Part shown: in pieces, positions 62,255 to 64,000 of the stretch
Layout of the letters: every line of letters begins with the position of its first letter
How positions within the stretch are numbered: position 1 is the stretch's first letter
NCBI GenBank assembly: GCA_045604965.1
Contig: JAZUPB010000036.1
Coordinates: forward strand, 19,745 to 83,744
From: JAISGQ01 sp045604965
Lineage (GTDB): Bacteria; Bacillota; Clostridia; Oscillospirales; Acutalibacteraceae
Reading direction: 5' to 3'
DNA length: 64,000 nt
Translations under genes and position numbers: made by a program
The notes under the pieces: model-generated
The model's input: only the letters and a program-made list of their open reading frames with translations
The model's database searches: none
Told to the model about the DNA's origin: nothing

Positions 62255-62283
62255 ATTGTAGCACTTTGTTCGAAAATTATCAA
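62255..62283 (-). promoter_or_regulatory. Promoter of ACT/UPF0210 operon
   Basis: On the minus strand TTGATA (62283-62278), 17-bp spacer, TACAAT (62260-62255), 28 bp before the ATG. Confidence 0.65.
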
Positions 62284-62291
62284 GCACATTA

Positions 62292-62320
62292 TTGCAATAT
62301 TACAAAGCTATATGTTAAAA
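62292..62320 (+). promoter_or_regulatory. Promoter for PHP phosphatase gene
   Basis: TTGCAA (62292-62297), 17-bp spacer, TTAAAA (62315-62320), 24 bp before the ATG. Confidence 0.45.
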
Positions 62321-62343
62321 TCAACAAGGAGAGGAGTTTTGGT

Positions 62344-63150
62344 ATGTTTAAATTTCCTTTGGCAGACAGCCACGTCCATACAAAATACTCATTTGACGGC
62401 ATAAGTACATTGGGTGAACAGCTTGACAGAGCTTCAGAAATCGGTCTTCGTGCCATAGCAATAACCGATCATCTCGATATACTTCCGTCAGAATTTGAAA
62501 AAGAAAAACTCAGTCATATGCAGTGTGTAAGGGAAATAGAAAATCTGCGTTCCCAATACCCGGAAATGAATATACTGTGCGGAACGGAAATAGGTCAGGC
62601 GGCGCACTATCCTGAGCTTGCGAAAGAATATATTTCTCTTTACGACTGGGATTTTATACTCGCCTCTGTGCACAACATAAGAGATCACGAGGATTTCTAT
62701 TATCTGGATTTCAAAAGCACCGATCCCCGGGAGATTTATTCTGCATATCTCAACGAAATACTTGAGACAATAGAGCATTGTGATTTTGATTCTCTGGCAC
62801 ATCTCACATATCCTCTTCGATATATAGTCAGGCGTGACGGAAGGGAAATGCCGTATGAGAAATATGCAAAGAAATACGACGAGATACTGTCTCTGCTCAT
62901 TGAAAAGGAAAAGGCGCTTGAAATAAATACCTCTGCGATAAAAAACGGCGGAACGCCATCGCCGGAGACTGAGATAATAAACCGCTATGCTTCTCTTGGC
63001 GGCAGACTCATCACAATAGGCAGCGATGCCCACGAAGCAAAATATCTTGCGTCCGATTTTGATAAGGCGAGAAAAATACTGCTCAAAGCAGGAATAAAAT
63101 CATATGTATATTATGAAAAGAGAAGAATAAAAGAAGAATTGCCGCTTTAA
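62344..63150 (+). CDS. PHP-domain phosphatase, histidinol-phosphatase (HisJ/HisK) type
   Basis: 268 residues. The metal-binding histidines and acidic residues are in D-S-H-V-H-T-K-Y-S-F-D-G (8-19), A-I-T-D-H-L (about 40-45), C-G-T-E-I-G (about 79), S-V-H-N-I, and I-G-S-D-A-H (about 224-229). The family includes histidinol phosphatase; no other his gene is in the window, so the substrate is uncertain. The ATG at 62344 follows AGGAGAGGAG. The upstream frame extension crosses its own promoter. Confidence 0.88.
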   Translation: MFKFPLADSHVHTKYSFDGISTLGEQLDRASEIGLRAIAITDHLDILPSEFEKEKLSHMQCVREIENLRSQYPEMNILCGTEIGQAAHYPELAKEYISLYDWDFILASVHNIRDHEDFYYLDFKSTDPREIYSAYLNEILETIEHCDFDSLAHLTYPLRYIVRRDGREMPYEKYAKKYDEILSLLIEKEKALEINTSAIKNGGTPSPETEIINRYASLGGRLITIGSDAHEAKYLASDFDKARKILLKAGIKSYVYYEKRRIKEELPL

Positions 63151-63193
63151 ATAAAAGCCTGCAGACCCTTAAATGGCGAGCGATAAAATACAA

Positions 63194-63231
63194 AAAGCCA
63201 CTTTTGATATTAATGTCAAAAGTGGCTTTGC
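63194..63231 (+). terminator. Intrinsic terminator after PHP gene
   Basis: A perfect 14-bp stem (63194-63207 with 63216-63229), 8-nt loop, short T-run. Confidence 0.8.
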
Positions 63232-63308
63232 ACTGCTGCAGCGTTGAATTGTTCAGATGATTTTGCTACAATTAATTTAACGGCAAATTTGAATTTTGAG
63301 GTTGATTT

Positions 63309-64000
63309 ATGCTAGGAATATATTTTAGTGGAACAGGTAACTCTAAATATGCTGTAGAAGTGTTTTTAAGAGAATATGATAACGATTTGGTTATGTTTTC
63401 TATTGAAGATAAAAAACTTATAGAACAGATTAATAGCTATGACGAAATAGTATTTAGTTATCCTGTTCAGTATAGTGCAGTACCCAAAATCTTGAGTGAT
63501 TTTATACATAATAATTCTTCGGTGTGGCAAGGGAAAAGAGTTTTTATTATTGCTACAATGGCATTGTTTAGTGGAGATGGTGCAGGAGTATTGGGGCGTT
63601 TGTTGAAACAATATGGTGCAAAAATCATAGGAGGCTTGCATCTGCAAATGCCAGATAGTATTGCTGATGAGAAAGTATTAAAGCGTTCCTTTGAAAAGAA
63701 TACTCAGCTTGTTGAAAAGGCAAATCGAAAAGTAATAAAAGCAGTTGTCCATATTAAGAATGGAAAATATCCACAAGAGGGACTAGGAATTTTATCCCGA
63801 TTGGCAGGCTTCTTATCACAGAGATTATGGTTTGGTCATAGAACCAAAAAGTATAGTGATAAGTTAAAGGTAGATGCAGACAAGTGCATTGGATGTTCTA
63901 AATGTGTAAAGATATGCCCAACAGAAAATATTATCATGACAGATAATAAAGCACAAGGGAAGGATAAATGTACGGTATGTTATAGGTGTGTGAATGCATG
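63309..64000 (+). CDS. EFR1-type flavodoxin/ferredoxin protein, 3' end outside window
   Basis: 230 codons are visible and no stop is reached. The N-terminus has a flavodoxin FMN loop (Y-F-S-G-T-G-N-S-K, residues 5-13), then F-S-Y-P-V-Q-Y and the F-S-G-D-G-A-G segment. The first [4Fe-4S] site is C-I-G-C-S-K-C-V-K-I-C-P (about 193-204); the second begins C-T-V-C-Y-R-C (about 222-228) before the edge. This order defines EFR1-type electron carriers. GAGG lies before the ATG at 63309. Codons are AT-rich with TTA/TTG leucines, unlike the neighbouring genes. Confidence 0.88.
   Translation, partial: MLGIYFSGTGNSKYAVEVFLREYDNDLVMFSIEDKKLIEQINSYDEIVFSYPVQYSAVPKILSDFIHNNSSVWQGKRVFIIATMALFSGDGAGVLGRLLKQYGAKIIGGLHLQMPDSIADEKVLKRSFEKNTQLVEKANRKVIKAVVHIKNGKYPQEGLGILSRLAGFLSQRLWFGHRTKKYSDKLKVDADKCIGCSKCVKICPTENIIMTDNKAQGKDKCTVCYRCVNA

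Noticed and set aside
60977..62404. A 475-codon plus-strand reading frame
   Set aside because: It runs antisense through UPF0210, the ACT gene and their promoter, all of which are well supported.
1..64000. tRNA, rRNA, CRISPR, insertion sequence or prophage
   Set aside because: I looked for cloverleaf-like intergenic segments, regularly spaced repeats, transposase or integrase motifs and terminal repeats, and found none I could support.

Overview
The window reads as chromosomal DNA of a low-to-mid GC Gram-positive anaerobe, most likely a Clostridia member (Oscillospirales/Ruminococcaceae type; inferred from gene content, not from a search). Clues are strong AGGAGG-type ribosome binding sites, TTGACA/TATAAT promoters with 17-bp spacers, class B sortase and VPKTG wall-anchor signals, many lipoproteins, ECF sigma/anti-sigma pairs, a V-type ATPase operon, acetate kinase, a NifS/NifU pair and a flavodoxin/ferredoxin (EFR1-type) protein. 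I see no rRNA, tRNA, CRISPR array, insertion sequence or prophage.

Layout. 1-1.8 kb: end of a metal or cofactor ABC importer and a lipoprotein with two sulfite-oxidase-fold domains. 2-6.7 kb: a sortase-B-like protein whose three catalytic positions all look substituted, next to a 1,314-residue repeat protein with a wall-sorting signal. 7.2-10.3 kb: a DUF2927 lipoprotein and an ECF sigma/DUF4179 anti-sigma pair. 10.5-16.7 kb: Na+/proline-type symporter, GH1 glycosidase, and a hexuronate module (AraC regulator divergent from uxuA plus an SDR oxidoreductase). 16.8-21.6 kb: an HscC-type Hsp70 coupled to a J-domain/TPR protein. 21.8-27.6 kb: DUF362 protein, YwaF-type membrane protein, a PlsC/zinc-ribbon fusion overlapping a glutamate-type symporter, a TIM-barrel isomerase and a small lipoprotein. 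27.7-35.7 kb: dapF (both catalytic cysteines changed to serine), an AraC regulator, trmN6-rsmI with two small genes behind them, an unexplained ~200-nt transcription unit, an amidohydrolase, a zinc-ribbon membrane protein and thioredoxin. 36-39 kb: GrpB, nifS-nifU and rnhA.

39.1-47.9 kb is a cell-envelope region: a lipoprotein with an apparently inactive C39-like domain, an ECF sigma/anti-sigma pair, a VanY-CapA fusion, an SH3/beta-lactamase-fold serine hydrolase and a second CapA protein with a Big2 domain. All are predicted to be anchored to the membrane and to act outside it. This is my best candidate for an undescribed functional unit. 47.9-51.7 kb carries tmcAL, ackA, pnuC with a structured 5' leader, and a DUF378 protein. 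51.8-60.5 kb is a complete nine-gene V-type ATPase operon on the minus strand, with its own promoter and terminator hairpin. 60.6-64 kb holds a UPF0210/ACT-domain pair, a PHP-domain phosphatase and the start of an EFR1-type flavodoxin/ferredoxin gene cut by the window edge.

Most transcription units are bounded by clear intrinsic terminators, several of them shared between convergent genes. Two convergent intergenic regions (27.6 and 50.5 kb) carry diverged copies of the same multi-hairpin element, which is likely a dispersed repeat in this genome.
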